NCBI RefSeq assembly: GCF_009769755.1
Contig: NZ_SDWJ01000002.1
Location: forward strand, 496,001 to 560,000
DNA length: 64,000 nt
Reading direction: 5' to 3'
DNA from: Sphingorhabdus profundilacus
Lineage (GTDB): Bacteria; Pseudomonadota; Alphaproteobacteria; Sphingomonadales; Sphingomonadaceae
Numbering within the stretch: position 1 is the first letter of the stretch; the number at the start of each line of letters is the position of its first letter. Shown here piece after piece: positions 31,059-40,408 of the stretch. The notes beneath the pieces were generated by a model. The model ran no database searches, was not told where the DNA came from, and was given only the letters and a program-made list of their open reading frames with translations. The position numbers and the translations under genes were made by a program.

Positions 31059-33857
31059 TTAGAAACTCATCTTAGCTCCAATGAAGAAACGGCGGCCGAG
31101 TGTATCGTACAATGTTTCATCAGTATTAGTAGCTGTAAACCCAGCCTGAACCAACGGAGGCTGCTTATCCAGCAGGTTTTGGACCCCACCGAAAAATTCA
31201 AAATTTTCCGTGGCTTTTACGCGCGCGTTCAGGTCGAAATAATTTTGCGCCTTAAGCCGTGCTGAAGCATCGGGGTCGGTTCGATCAAAATCGATGTCAC
31301 CAAATGTATCTGTGCTTTTACCAATATACTGCCAGTTGAGGCTGAGTGAAAAAATTTCGTCGGAATAGGTCACACGCGTATTGGCTTTCCAATGTGGCAA
31401 TGTTCCAAAATCGGCTGACGCGAAACCGGCAAATTCGGTTCCGTTAAACTTATAGTCCATCAAATATGTTACATTTGACGACAAACTCAGCGTACCATTA
31501 TCAGCGCCGATAAAATCAAGACCGAAATCATATGAAGCAGCAAAATCGATACCTCGCGTTCTAAGAACATTATCAACACCGGGCAGTAACTCGTTCGTCA
31601 ACGGAACAGTGGCCAATAGTTCACCGTTGGGACGACGCGACAACAGACTGCAAAATGGATCGGCTGCCAATTGTGCTGCAGTCGTAATATTTTGCTTAAA
31701 GCACTCGCCGACCAATCCCGAAGTGCCCCCGGCAACACGCGAGACATATCCCTCGACTTTAATGTCGAAATAATCCACCGAAAGCGACAGGCCGTCAGCA
31801 AAGCTTGGGGTAAACTGGATCCCGCCAGTTAACGTTTTAGACGTTTCCTCACGCAAATTAGTACTACCCGTAAATGTACCTTCAATCTGTGAATTTGTCT
31901 GTGTAAGAACTGTTGTCCTTGGATCGGGCAAGCCTTGAAGTACGCAGATAGCGGCCACATTAGCTGCGGGCGCCGCCCTTACACCACCGGGCTGGCCTCG
32001 AAAACAGGGATCCACCACGACCGGAAAACCTTGGTCACCTGCCTGAAACAGTTCAAACACCGATGGCGCACGGTTTGCACGTGAATAGGTCGCGCGCATA
32101 CGCACATCGTCCACAGGCCTGAAATCACCTTCTACACTCCACGTAAAATTACCGCCAACGCTTGAATAATCGGAATAACGACCTTTCGCCGCCAGCGTCA
32201 GCATATCAATAATTGGCACACTGACCTCACCGAATACTTCTTTGGTATCGAATGAGCCATTGACTGGCTTAACCGCATTGAAGCCGGTTAGATCGCCCGT
32301 CTGGGCTGGATCAGAAGGGGTAAAACGAGACGCGTCACGGCGGTACTCAACACCAAATGCTGCACCGATATCACCAGCTGGCAAACTTCCCAATGTGCCA
32401 TTGGCTGACGCCACCACATTGTCCCGGTCAAAGCCGAACTGATCAACCGCAGAAGCAATACGGATATAGCTGGCAGCAGCTGGCGTAATGCGGCCCGCTC
32501 CAAAGGCATCGACGGAAACGCAACCAGCCGGAGAACCCGCTGGACAACCGTTGAGACCCGAAGTCAAACGCGAACGGGATACATCATTCTGAAGTCCTTG
32601 AGATGAGTCAACGCGGCCACGACCATAATAGACATCGAAATTCCAATCGTTGAACAACTTACCCTTCGCCCCAACATTGAACTGGGTTACATCAAAATTG
32701 AAGGTCTGGATCCGAGGACCAACTTCAGTCAGCCGCCGGCGAAAGGTCAATGGTGCGGTCGGGTTCGCTCGCGATGCAGCGAGCGCTCGAGCAGAGGCAG
32801 ATAGTAACGGCGAGTTCGCATTTACAAAAATGTTGGTTGCGGGCGTTTCTGCCAGTTGCAGCTTAACTTCGCTCGATACATAACTGCCCTCTGCATATAT
32901 GTTGATATTTTCAGTTACGTCAAAATTCGCAAGCGCAGTCATTGTGAAGCGCTTTTGCGGCGTTTGAATATAATTGACTGGAGCAAAGTTGTACCGGTCG
33001 GTAGCCGGATTGGTCAGATCTGTATCATTGATGAACGGTCTGACCGAGCCATCCGGATTGAAGGCTCGATTGCCACCCGGAACGAAGGGATTGGTGAACA
33101 AATTGTCAAATCGGCCAGCAACACCGGTCGCCGAGCCGCCAAATTGGTCAATACGGGACCAGGCACGCTCGGACTGGAAGGAATCGCCACGATCAGTATA
33201 GGACACAGCCAGGACGGCATTGCCCCTATCATCGGCAAAGTTTCCTCCGATTATTCCACCTAACGTCCAAGTTTCGCTATCGCCGCGGCTAGTCAAGCCA
33301 TATTGGCCGCTCATTTCAACGCCTTCAAATTTATCTTTCAAGATAAAGTTCACAACGCCGCCTAATGCGTCAGACCCGTAAGTGGCCGACGCTCCGCCGG
33401 TCACAACTTCGACCCGTTCAATCAAAAGCGGATTGATGACATTGAGATCAACAACGCCGGTATTGGTCGAAGGCACCATTCGGCGGCCGTTGACCAAAAC
33501 CAGCGTACGGCTTGCGCCGAGACCCCGAACGTCAACCGAGACGGTTCCATTTCCTCCATTATTGACGTTGGCATTTAAGCCTGGAGTAACCTGTGGGAGT
33601 TGGTTCAACGCCTCTTCGACGTTTACCGTGCCCTGATCTTGCAAGACTTGACCGGTTACGACACTAATCGGCGAATTGGATTTGAGATCAGGGCGCGCAA
33701 TGCGCGATCCGGTTACAATTATAGCATCGCCTGCCTCATTTGTATCCTCCGCAGCGCCAGTTACCTGCGCCATGGCCTGACTACTTGAAATCATAGCCAC
33801 CGCAATGGCCAACCCGGCCGCACCCCGAAGCAAAAGTTTGTTATAGTGTAACGTCAT
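31059..33857 (-). CDS. TonB-dependent outer-membrane receptor (932 residues)
   Basis: Start at 33857 with GGAGATG upstream and a signal peptide (MTLHYNKLLLRGAAGLAIAV, AMA/Q). The plug has IIVTGSRIARPDLKSNSPIS, SVDVRGLGASRTLVLVNGRR and GGASATYGSDALGGVVNFIL. The barrel ends in FFIGAKMSF. It belongs to the same large sphingomonad receptor class as the gene at 26508-29831 but is shorter and clearly diverged. No partner transporter lies beside it. A TetR gene on the same strand lies 241 bp upstream and could regulate it. Confidence 0.95.
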   Translation of the reverse strand: MTLHYNKLLLRGAAGLAIAVAMISSSQAMAQVTGAAEDTNEAGDAIIVTGSRIARPDLKSNSPISVVTGQVLQDQGTVNVEEALNQLPQVTPGLNANVNNGGNGTVSVDVRGLGASRTLVLVNGRRMVPSTNTGVVDLNVINPLLIERVEVVTGGASATYGSDALGGVVNFILKDKFEGVEMSGQYGLTSRGDSETWTLGGIIGGNFADDRGNAVLAVSYTDRGDSFQSERAWSRIDQFGGSATGVAGRFDNLFTNPFVPGGNRAFNPDGSVRPFINDTDLTNPATDRYNFAPVNYIQTPQKRFTMTALANFDVTENINIYAEGSYVSSEVKLQLAETPATNIFVNANSPLLSASARALAASRANPTAPLTFRRRLTEVGPRIQTFNFDVTQFNVGAKGKLFNDWNFDVYYGRGRVDSSQGLQNDVSRSRLTSGLNGCPAGSPAGCVSVDAFGAGRITPAAASYIRIASAVDQFGFDRDNVVASANGTLGSLPAGDIGAAFGVEYRRDASRFTPSDPAQTGDLTGFNAVKPVNGSFDTKEVFGEVSVPIIDMLTLAAKGRYSDYSSVGGNFTWSVEGDFRPVDDVRMRATYSRANRAPSVFELFQAGDQGFPVVVDPCFRGQPGGVRAAPAANVAAICVLQGLPDPRTTVLTQTNSQIEGTFTGSTNLREETSKTLTGGIQFTPSFADGLSLSVDYFDIKVEGYVSRVAGGTSGLVGECFKQNITTAAQLAADPFCSLLSRRPNGELLATVPLTNELLPGVDNVLRTRGIDFAASYDFGLDFIGADNGTLSLSSNVTYLMDYKFNGTEFAGFASADFGTLPHWKANTRVTYSDEIFSLSLNWQYIGKSTDTFGDIDFDRTDPDASARLKAQNYFDLNARVKATENFEFFGGVQNLLDKQPPLVQAGFTATNTDETLYDTLGRRFFIGAKMSF

Positions 33858-34098
33858 TTTTTCATCTCCATATGTCACGCGAGCCCAATAAATCATGGTA
33901 CAACCGGCAAGCTTAATTTGCTGCCTGCGATTATCGCTTACATATAGATAAATGAGATGAATTTTGAAAAACGCAATTTCAAGTCAATGTCGATTTTTTT
34001 GATAATGTTGCAAATATATTACCGAATATATTGTAAGCATTAAATGTTGTAAACGCCAATTTTATTGCACACATCTGTAAACTTTAAAATCTATTCAT

Positions 34099-34788
34099 TT
34101 ATCCTGTGGCCGAATTGGATCTCGGTAACAGGATTGCTGCATACGCCTTTGCCAAGACTTCAAGCCGCTCATGTGTCGGCGGTAGAGGTTGCCGGACATA
34201 GCCGAAAATATGTGGCCCGATCGTCAGTGATTTGACAGAGCCGACCAACTGCTCAGATATATAGCGGGGTACATCTGGTGGGAGCGGCGAGTGGCGAGTC
34301 TGCTTCAAGATAAAATTCTCGCATGCGCGCACGAGCCGGTCGTGAATGTCACGATGATATGCTTGAACTAACCACTGCTGGTGCGCGCCGTCTCTGACGA
34401 CCGACAATATTATGTCCCTCGCTGCATCGCTCTCATAGACTTCGATGCAACAGGCCAAAAAAAACCGCATGCCGTCTAATGGTGACATTTTATCGGGTAC
34501 ATCTTCGGTAACTATATCGGAGACGGACTTCAGCAGTCGCTCGCAAGAGCTGCGATACAAATCATCTTTATCAACAAAAAGATTATAGAGAGTGCGCCTG
34601 CTAATCGAAGCATGTGCTGCAACATGCTCCATCGACAGCGTCTCGTATGACCCGGCACGGAGCGCGCGACGCACTGCATCGAGAATCTCGTTACGCAGTT
34701 CGCCGCGAGTCCGGCGCGTGCCCACTCGCTTGTATTCTGACCGATAAAGAGCAGCGGTGGAGTTTAAGCTTGCAACACCCTCGGTCAC
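34099..34788 (-). CDS. TetR family transcriptional regulator
   Basis: 229 residues with a GTG start. The DNA-binding helix-turn-helix spans about residues 28-72 (RNEILDAVRRALRAGSYETL, MEHVAAHASISRRTLYNLFV). The C-terminal helical ligand domain is not recognisable by substrate. The first 25 residues before the HTH are longer than usual, so a later start is possible, but no in-frame ATG precedes the HTH. It is co-oriented with the TonB receptor at 31059-33857. Confidence 0.85.
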   Translation of the reverse strand: MTEGVASLNSTAALYRSEYKRVGTRRTRGELRNEILDAVRRALRAGSYETLSMEHVAAHASISRRTLYNLFVDKDDLYRSSCERLLKSVSDIVTEDVPDKMSPLDGMRFFLACCIEVYESDAARDIILSVVRDGAHQQWLVQAYHRDIHDRLVRACENFILKQTRHSPLPPDVPRYISEQLVGSVKSLTIGPHIFGYVRQPLPPTHERLEVLAKAYAAILLPRSNSATG

Positions 34789-34959
34789 GCAGAAATCCAG
34801 TCGCCAAATTTATTTGCACGATTAGTTGTCGTCGAGGAAGCACAGACTGACAAGCACGTCGAAATGACAGTGCACGCTTCTGTGCGTATCGCATCTGCGT
34901 CAGCCAGGAGAGGCCTAGCCCGACGGGTCGATCCGGATGCAAGAATTTTTTGATCCATT

Positions 34960-35442
34960 TTAGGCGGCCTTAATCACAGCAGCTTCTACCGCAGCACGAG
35001 ACTTTTCGCCGGCATCGGCTGCAACTGCGGCAGATGTCCGCTTGCTTGGCGCCATATCCGTTTGATGAAAGTGAAGCGCCTCGTCTGCCAAAGGCCCCGA
35101 CACTAAATCTGCAAAAACATGCTCTCCGTGCTTATTGATATTGTCAGCAAACGGTACGATCATATCGACCAGCCATATCGGATCTCCTGAATTCCATTCA
35201 TCTAAGCTCAACCTGTTTTGGGGTTCGATCATCTCCGCCCCTAGCTTCGCAGCCGCAGCTGCATTACATCCAGCCCATATTGCCAGTGCAACAGGGCGAT
35301 AATCATCCCGGAACAAATAGAAATGTTCATGAATGTTTCTATTTTTGCTTGAACCCCTTATTTATTTCTTCTGCAGCACGTCGAAGATTTTAATGGTATT
35401 TTTTGCATTGGCGAAATTTGCTATTGAAGTCGGTAAAGCCAT
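34960..35442 (-). pseudogene. RTX toxin-activating lysine acyltransferase (HlyC-like), broken
   Basis: An ATG at 35442 with GGAGC upstream opens MALPTSIANFANAKNTIKIF and runs into an in-frame TAA at 35364-35362. The same frame then continues to 34960 with HEHFYLFRDDYRPVALAIWA, LSLDEWNSGDPIWLVDMIVP and a charged Ala-rich tail. The RPVAxAxWA and EWNSGDxxWLVDxIxPF segments are hallmarks of HlyC/RtxC enzymes, which move an acyl group from ACP to internal lysines of RTX toxins. The region between the stop and LFRDD is too short to hold the usual catalytic-His segment, so a deletion has occurred as well. Expression from the TTG at 35316 would give only a 118-residue fragment. Confidence 0.72.
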
Positions 35443-35759
35443 AATTTTGCTCCGGTAATTCAACGAAAACTAGACAATAATACCCAAATTCGTCTGGCCT
35501 GGTGACATATATTCAGTTTGGTCACACGTCACGTAAGCCTATCCTCTCATGCGCGCCGACTTGGGAGTTTTACATCGGTATATTGCTATTACTGCGTGGC
35601 AGGGCATTTTGGATGCAGGCGTCGATTTTTTTTGGCCGTATTGCAATACTGCTTCGGCCGGTTCGACATCTGCATGTGTCATTCATCGTTGTGCGGCCCA
35701 ATCGGCCTTTTCCAGGCGCAGGCGTACTGCCAGGTCCAAAACGTCGAGTTCTCCAGCCC

Positions 35760-36260
35760 TCAATCCAAAATCCTTTTCAGACCGCAGAATCCAAAATTAC
35801 GTCGGCCCGGTGATTGGCTCTGAGTGATAATCACAACATTGCCTAATTGGCTGCGCCACAAAATCCTGCCGTCGGAAAGGTTTTTATGTTTCGGAAAGTG
35901 ATCGGCTCCCATCGAGTGATCCGTATTTATTGTGAGTGCTGGATCACCGTCTTCGCCAGTGCTGGCCGAAGAACCGGAGGGCCGCACTGGCCAGAGGACA
36001 GCTTCTGAGGCGGGCGGGCGATAGCTATCCGGGCGCGCGGTGTTGTAGGTCGTCGCCATGCCTCGATTAGTATTTGCGCTTCGGCAAGGCTGTAAAAGAT
36101 TTCGCCAATGAACAGCTCGCCGCGCCGGCTGCGATTGAACGATCCACAATAGCCATTCTCCCAAGGACTTCCGGGCATGATGTAAAGCGTTTGCACACCG
36201 ATCTACACCAGCCATTCCTTGACGGCGGTTGCCATAAACTCAAGGCCGTGAAGCGCTCAC
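35760..36260 (-). mobile_element. IS3-family transposase remnant
   Basis: The minus strand encodes the C-terminal part of an IS3-type OrfB. EFMATAVKEWLV is followed by an in-frame TAG, then IGVQTLYIMPGSPWENGYCG and GEIFYSLAEAQILIEAW. The motif next shifts frame to YNTARPDSYRPPASEAVLWP. The DDE catalytic Glu region (SPWENGYCxSFN) survives, but the stop, the frameshift and loss of the upstream half show a dead element. I could not define terminal repeats. Confidence 0.82.
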
Positions 36261-36470
36261 TCCTACCTTCGATCATTTGCACACCAATTCCGTTACACAG
36301 TCACTCTGGATTGCCTGCAAAGATAACAACGCAGCAAGTTCCACCTCAGCCAAGCTGATTGCAGGACTCACCTGGCTTTAAGTCGGTATCATGCTAAGGA
36401 GTTTCAGATGTGACTGGATCGCCATTTAAAAGACTGTAAGCTGGCGGCGACAATTTGACCGTTCTAACAT

Positions 36471-36833
36471 TTAATAATCCCAAGCCACGCCGTTGCGGAT
36501 CTTCAATCGCTTGCCTACCGAAACGATTGATTTGATAGCGGGCATCAGCTCCTCACCCAGATCCGTCAACTGATATTCTACCGACGGCGGCGAAGTCGGA
36601 ACTACCGAACGCTCGACCACCCCCGCCATCTCCATTTCCCGAAGCCGTGTTGTCAGCATCTTCGCCGAAATTTTCCCAATATCGCGTTTGAGCTCGCTAA
36701 ACCGCCGAGCTCCACCGCTTAGATGCCAGATGATATTAGGCGTCCACAGTCCGCCAATGAGCTGCATGCATTCGCCCAATGGGCATAATGGCTCGATATC
36801 CTCAGCGCGGTTTTTACGCATTTTCAAAGCCAT
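36471..36833 (-). CDS. HxlR family transcriptional regulator
   Basis: 120 residues starting at an ATG preceded by GGGGG. A winged-helix protein with the HxlR signature: PLCPLGECMQLIGGLWTPNI at residues 16-35, SELKRDIGKISAKMLTTRL, and VEYQLTDLGEEL in the wing. Cys17, the position used for thiol sensing in YodB-type members, is present together with Cys22. The gene is divergent from the nitronate monooxygenase-GST operon, and a perfect 8+8 palindrome lies nine bases upstream of its start, so autoregulation and control of the operon are likely. Confidence 0.9.
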   Translation of the reverse strand: MALKMRKNRAEDIEPLCPLGECMQLIGGLWTPNIIWHLSGGARRFSELKRDIGKISAKMLTTRLREMEMAGVVERSVVPTSPPSVEYQLTDLGEELMPAIKSIVSVGKRLKIRNGVAWDY

Positions 36834-36841
36834 ATAAGCCC

Positions 36842-36863
36842 CCGGTTACTGTGGGGTAACCGG
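36842..36863. promoter_or_regulatory. Probable HxlR operator palindrome
   Basis: CCGGTTAC (36842-36849), a 6-base spacer, and GTAACCGG (36856-36863): a perfect dyad directly upstream of hxlR. A further GGTTACC occurs at 36910-36916, which could be a second half-site facing the monooxygenase operon. Confidence 0.65.
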
Positions 36864-37118
36864 AAAAAGCCGGCGCCCACTTGCCACATAGGTATCCGGA
36901 ATATATCTGGTTACCAATCGTAATCAACAGGAAGCTGAAGTTATACATCAGGCGCATAGCCTAACCAATGACCAAGTTAAATGACCACTCGCGAAGAAAC
37001 GAACCCCGCTTTCGTTCCACTCCTGCAGATCAGAACTCTGTGTGACAAACGCGAACCAACCATAATCCGCGGAATCGCTTCGCGCGGCTATTCCGCTCAA
37101 GTCCAACCAGAGGGCATA

Positions 37119-38183
37119 ATGAAACTCGACACATCAACCTCGTTCTCCCAAGTGCTTGGGATTGACCTCCCGCTTGTCCAGGGCCCGTTTGGCGGTGGCT
37201 TATCGACTGTAGAATTAGCAGCAACCGTTGCGCAGAATGGTGGATTGGGGTCGTTCGGCGCGCATAGTCTTGACGGTGATGGTATCAGTGACGTTGTCAG
37301 TTCAATCAAGGCGCAAACTGATCGCGCGTTTGCCCTTAACCTGTGGGTCGCAGATCACGATCAAGGCGGCGACGACATGTCTGTCGAGACATTTGATCGC
37401 GCCTGGCAGATTTACGAACCCTATTTCCGTGAATTTGGACTTGAGCAGCCAGAACCGCCAAAACACTACCACCCGAGATTCGAGGACCAGATCGATGCGT
37501 TGATCGAGGCGAGGCCCCACGCTTTCAGCTTTGTGTTCGGCATCCCCTCCGCAGCAATTTTGGAGAAATGTCGCAAATCCGGCATAATCACAATCGGCGC
37601 AGCAACGACGCCTGCAGAGGTTGAGGCGCTGGATACGGCGGGCGTGGATGCTATGGTGGCATCGGGGTTTGAGGCGGGCGGTCATCGCCCTTCCTTCATC
37701 GAGAGCGCCGAAGCCAGCCTTATGGGGACGGCAGTCCTTGTGCGATTGGCAGTTACGAAAACAAAAAAGCCAATTATTGCAGCCGGCGGAATCGCAGATG
37801 CGACGGGTATTCGGTCGGCACTTGCGGCGGGCGCACAAGCCGCGCAGCTCGGCACCGCATTCATTGCGTGCAAGGAATCGGGGACCGCCGACATCCACCG
37901 TGAAGTGCTCTTCTCCGGGCGGACGCAGCGAACCGTCCTGACGCGTTCTTACACGGGTCGGCTTGCGCGCGGCATCCCCAATCGCGTTATTGCGGAATTC
38001 GACAAGCGCGCCGGTGAACTGCCTCCCTTCCCGATTCACGGCTGGTTTGTCGGCAAGCTGAAAGCAGCAGCCATGGCAGCCAATATCGAGGATTTTGTCT
38101 CGCTATATGCGGGTCAGGCGGCCCCTCTGCTCAAGCACCGCACCGCGTCTGCGCTGGTTGCTGCAATCCGCGAAGAACTCTGA
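37119..38183 (+). CDS. Nitronate monooxygenase family flavoprotein
   Basis: 354 residues. I chose the ATG at 37119 because AGAGGG precedes it and the protein then begins at the conserved N-terminus (FSQVLGIDLPLVQGPFGGGL). FMN TIM-barrel features follow: QNGGLGSFGAHSL, ALNLWV, ASGFEAGGHRPSF with the family's catalytic-type His, KPIIAAGGIADATG and GAQAAQLGTAFIACKES. The family oxidises propionate-3-nitronate or nitroalkanes, and some members act on quinones. Control by an HxlR-type thiol sensor and pairing with a GST suggest electrophile or quinone detoxification here. The downstream GST starts 34 bp later. Confidence 0.88.
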   Translation: MKLDTSTSFSQVLGIDLPLVQGPFGGGLSTVELAATVAQNGGLGSFGAHSLDGDGISDVVSSIKAQTDRAFALNLWVADHDQGGDDMSVETFDRAWQIYEPYFREFGLEQPEPPKHYHPRFEDQIDALIEARPHAFSFVFGIPSAAILEKCRKSGIITIGAATTPAEVEALDTAGVDAMVASGFEAGGHRPSFIESAEASLMGTAVLVRLAVTKTKKPIIAAGGIADATGIRSALAAGAQAAQLGTAFIACKESGTADIHREVLFSGRTQRTVLTRSYTGRLARGIPNRVIAEFDKRAGELPPFPIHGWFVGKLKAAAMAANIEDFVSLYAGQAAPLLKHRTASALVAAIREEL

Positions 38184-38217
38184 ATATCGTTTCCCCCTCC
38201 CAAGAAAGGAAAATAAA

Positions 38218-38820
38218 GTGAAGCTATATTACTCTCCCAGTGCCTGCTCGCTCTCGCCGCATATCATATTGCAAGAGCTCGGTGCCGATTTTGCATTGGT
38301 TCGCGTCGATCTCGATACCAAGAAGCTCGAAGACGGACGAGATTTCAAGCAGATTACGGCAAAAGCGCAAGTGCCTGCGCTCGAACTTGACGATGGCACC
38401 ATCCTGACCGAAGGCGTGGCAATCGTTCAATATCTTGCCGACCAGGTTCCGGGCGCGGGATTGATGCCGCCCGTCGGCACCGTCGAACGGGCGCGTGTCC
38501 AGGAAACGCTCAATTTCATCTCGTCCGAACTGCACAAGGCATTCAGTCCGCTCTTCAACCCGGCAACCTCGCATGAAGGCCGGGCCGCAGCATTCGCAAC
38601 AGTTGCCGCAAAGCTCTCGATGCTGGACGCTCAGCTTTCCGACGGACGGTTATGGCTGGCGGGCGCGACATTCACGCCAGCAGACAGTTACGGCTTTGCC
38701 GTTACACGCTGGGGACCGTTCCAGGGAATGACACTCGACCATTGGCCATATCTTTCCAGCTGGATGGGCAGAGTGGGAGCAAGATCGGGGGTACAGGCCG
38801 CGCTTGCATCGGAAGCCTGA
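38218..38820 (+). CDS. Glutathione S-transferase (beta-class like)
   Basis: 200 residues with a GTG start preceded by GAAAGGA; longer in-frame starts would overlap the monooxygenase gene. It begins MKLYYSPSACSLSPHIILQE with Cys10, the beta-class active-site cysteine. The glutathione-site segment is VPALELDDGTILTEGVAIVQ, and the C-terminal domain has FTPADSYGF. Cytosolic. It is second in an operon with the nitronate monooxygenase, probably under HxlR control. Confidence 0.92.
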   Translation: MKLYYSPSACSLSPHIILQELGADFALVRVDLDTKKLEDGRDFKQITAKAQVPALELDDGTILTEGVAIVQYLADQVPGAGLMPPVGTVERARVQETLNFISSELHKAFSPLFNPATSHEGRAAAFATVAAKLSMLDAQLSDGRLWLAGATFTPADSYGFAVTRWGPFQGMTLDHWPYLSSWMGRVGARSGVQAALASEA

Positions 38821-38957
38821 CCCTTGATGGAGGCGCGAGCGCCGCATTTGGCCCACCCCTTACGCAAAGCGGAATTCGCCGCTCGTGCCTCCAAATCTTC
38901 TATTTACCGTCGTCAGTACATTGGGTGCTGACGACAGACACCGGCGCGTTGGCCAGA

Positions 38958-39428
38958 TCATCCATCGTCGTTAATAGCCCCGCTAACAGGATAGAGCGAC
39001 ACTGCGGAAAGCCGGTCCAGAAATTTTTTGGGAACTGGCACTAGATCGGCCAAACTATACTTATCCAGCCGAACCATAAAGTCACCAAGCGCAAGCGAAA
39101 GTGCAGCTTGAAGACCACACCCCCCCGTCACCCGGCACTGGTTTGTTTCAGGATCGAAACACTCAACAAATGCCCGCGTGCTTTCAACCTGCCGTACCAA
39201 TGCCCCGACATTTATGCTCTCGGGTGAGTGCGACAAGGTCAGCCCTCCTCCGCGTCCACGTCGTGCTGTAACATAGCCAAGTTCGGTTAGGCGCTGCCCC
39301 ACTTTCATCAAGTGATTGCGCGAAATGCCATAAGCTTTTGCGATCTCGTCGATAGATGCTTGCTGTTGTTTCACAGCCAGAAACATCAACAATCGCAGCG
39401 CATAATCGGTGTGCAGGCTCAATCTCAT
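38958..39428 (-). CDS. nsrR: Rrf2-family regulator, NsrR-like NO sensor
   Basis: 156 residues. The winged helix is at the N-terminus (MRLSLHTDYALRLLMFLAVK, ISRNHLMKVGQRLTELGYV). The three cysteines of the NsrR Fe-S site are Cys90, Cys98 and Cys104 in VECFDPETNQCRVTGGCGL. NsrR represses NO-detoxification genes until NO destroys the cluster. It is divergent from a truncated globin gene with an AAAGCA...TGCTTT dyad two bases before its own ATG, which fits autoregulation. IscR is excluded by the Cys spacing. Confidence 0.9.
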   Translation of the reverse strand: MRLSLHTDYALRLLMFLAVKQQQASIDEIAKAYGISRNHLMKVGQRLTELGYVTARRGRGGGLTLSHSPESINVGALVRQVESTRAFVECFDPETNQCRVTGGCGLQAALSLALGDFMVRLDKYSLADLVPVPKKFLDRLSAVSLYPVSGAINDDG

Positions 39429-39429
39429 T

Positions 39430-39454
39430 AAAGCAGTATATTATATATTGCTTT
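39430..39454. promoter_or_regulatory. Dyad between nsrR and the globin operon (candidate NsrR operator)
   Basis: AAAGCA at 39430-39435 and TGCTTT at 39449-39454 flank a 13-base A/T core that is itself almost self-complementary. The site begins one base from the nsrR start codon. A second AT-rich region with AAATGTGTATTTCATAT follows at about 39470-39490 and is an alternative site. Confidence 0.5.
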
Positions 39455-39508
39455 TGGGTGCAATTATCTTAAATGTGTATTTCATATACCACTTAATGAG
39501 TCGCGAAC

Positions 39509-39958
39509 ATGACCCACCCGTTTATCGCCGCCGCACGCCGAAATGCTGTCAATGAAGCGCATGATATCGGGATCGATGATGCTTTCATTTCAAGCTTGGT
39601 TGAGCGATTTTATGCGCGCATTCAGGCAGACGAGATGCTTGGTCCGATTTTTGCCCAACGGATCAGCGACTGGCCGCACCATCTGGCGCACATGAAGAAA
39701 TTCTGGCGCTCAATCATGCTCAAAACCGGTGAATTCTCTGGAAATCCGATGACGAAGCACGTCGCAATTACCAAAATCGATAATCCAGAATTCAGCCACT
39801 GGCTCAAACTGTTCGCAGAAACACTCGACGAAATAGGGAGCTCTAAAGAGGCGAGTACTCGCGTCTACGGACGTGCCGAAATGATCGCGGAGAGCTTGCT
39901 GCTCGGAATCCACATTCACCGTGATGGCATCAAATTTCCTGCAAAAGTGAGAGGATAG
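39509..39958 (+). CDS. Group III truncated haemoglobin
   Basis: 149 residues. Group III features are FISSLVERFYARIQADEMLG, HLAHMKKFWRSIML and GNPMTKH with the proximal His84, followed by FSHWLKLFAETLDEI. Cytosolic. Truncated globins of this group bind O2 and NO, and an NsrR-controlled copy is most likely an NO dioxygenase or NO-protective protein. It is first of three genes in a tight row: three bases to the next gene, then a one-base overlap. Confidence 0.9.
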   Translation: MTHPFIAAARRNAVNEAHDIGIDDAFISSLVERFYARIQADEMLGPIFAQRISDWPHHLAHMKKFWRSIMLKTGEFSGNPMTKHVAITKIDNPEFSHWLKLFAETLDEIGSSKEASTRVYGRAEMIAESLLLGIHIHRDGIKFPAKVRG

Positions 39959-39961
39959 ATC

Positions 39962-40408
39962 ATGTTCTATGAAAAAGACCTTCCTGCGGAGGCCAGTGCC
40001 ACGCTCACAGACCATAGCACAATTTTTGTAACGCCAGGTTCTACCGGTGATATTGTGCAGCCAGAAAAGACGGATCTGGAAATGCCAAAATCTATCTGGA
40101 TCACGATGTTTGCGGGCTATATCGTCTTTTTTGCTGGCCTCATCGCGGCAACAGCGCGCGATAACGGGACGATCTTTGTGATCATCATAAGCATTTTGTA
40201 CACACTCATATATTTCGGTGTGGCATCGGTGCTGTTCAACCAGAATAGGCCTGAACAGACTTCACTTTTTGCGCGCGGACTTGGGCCATTGGCGACCTAC
40301 ACTGGCTCGATGGATAAAGGGGCTGTCGTCGGCCAAGTTCTGACCATCCCCGCATGTCTTGCGCTGTTTGGCGTGACTATGGCCATATTCCGAGCGATGA
40401 TTTTCTGA
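39962..40408 (+). CDS. Small membrane protein in the NsrR cluster
   Basis: 148 residues, ATG preceded by GAGAGGATAG. The first 45 residues are soluble and polar. Hydrophobic helices follow near residues 46-62 (WITMFAGYIVFFAGLIAA), 69-90 (IFVIIISILYTLIYFGVAS) and 124-146 (VLTIPACLALFGVTMAIFRA). I do not recognise the family. Its place between a truncated globin and DUF1971, with TGATG coupling to the latter, suggests a role in NO tolerance, perhaps respiratory. Confidence 0.75.
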   Translation: MFYEKDLPAEASATLTDHSTIFVTPGSTGDIVQPEKTDLEMPKSIWITMFAGYIVFFAGLIAATARDNGTIFVIIISILYTLIYFGVASVLFNQNRPEQTSLFARGLGPLATYTGSMDKGAVVGQVLTIPACLALFGVTMAIFRAMIF

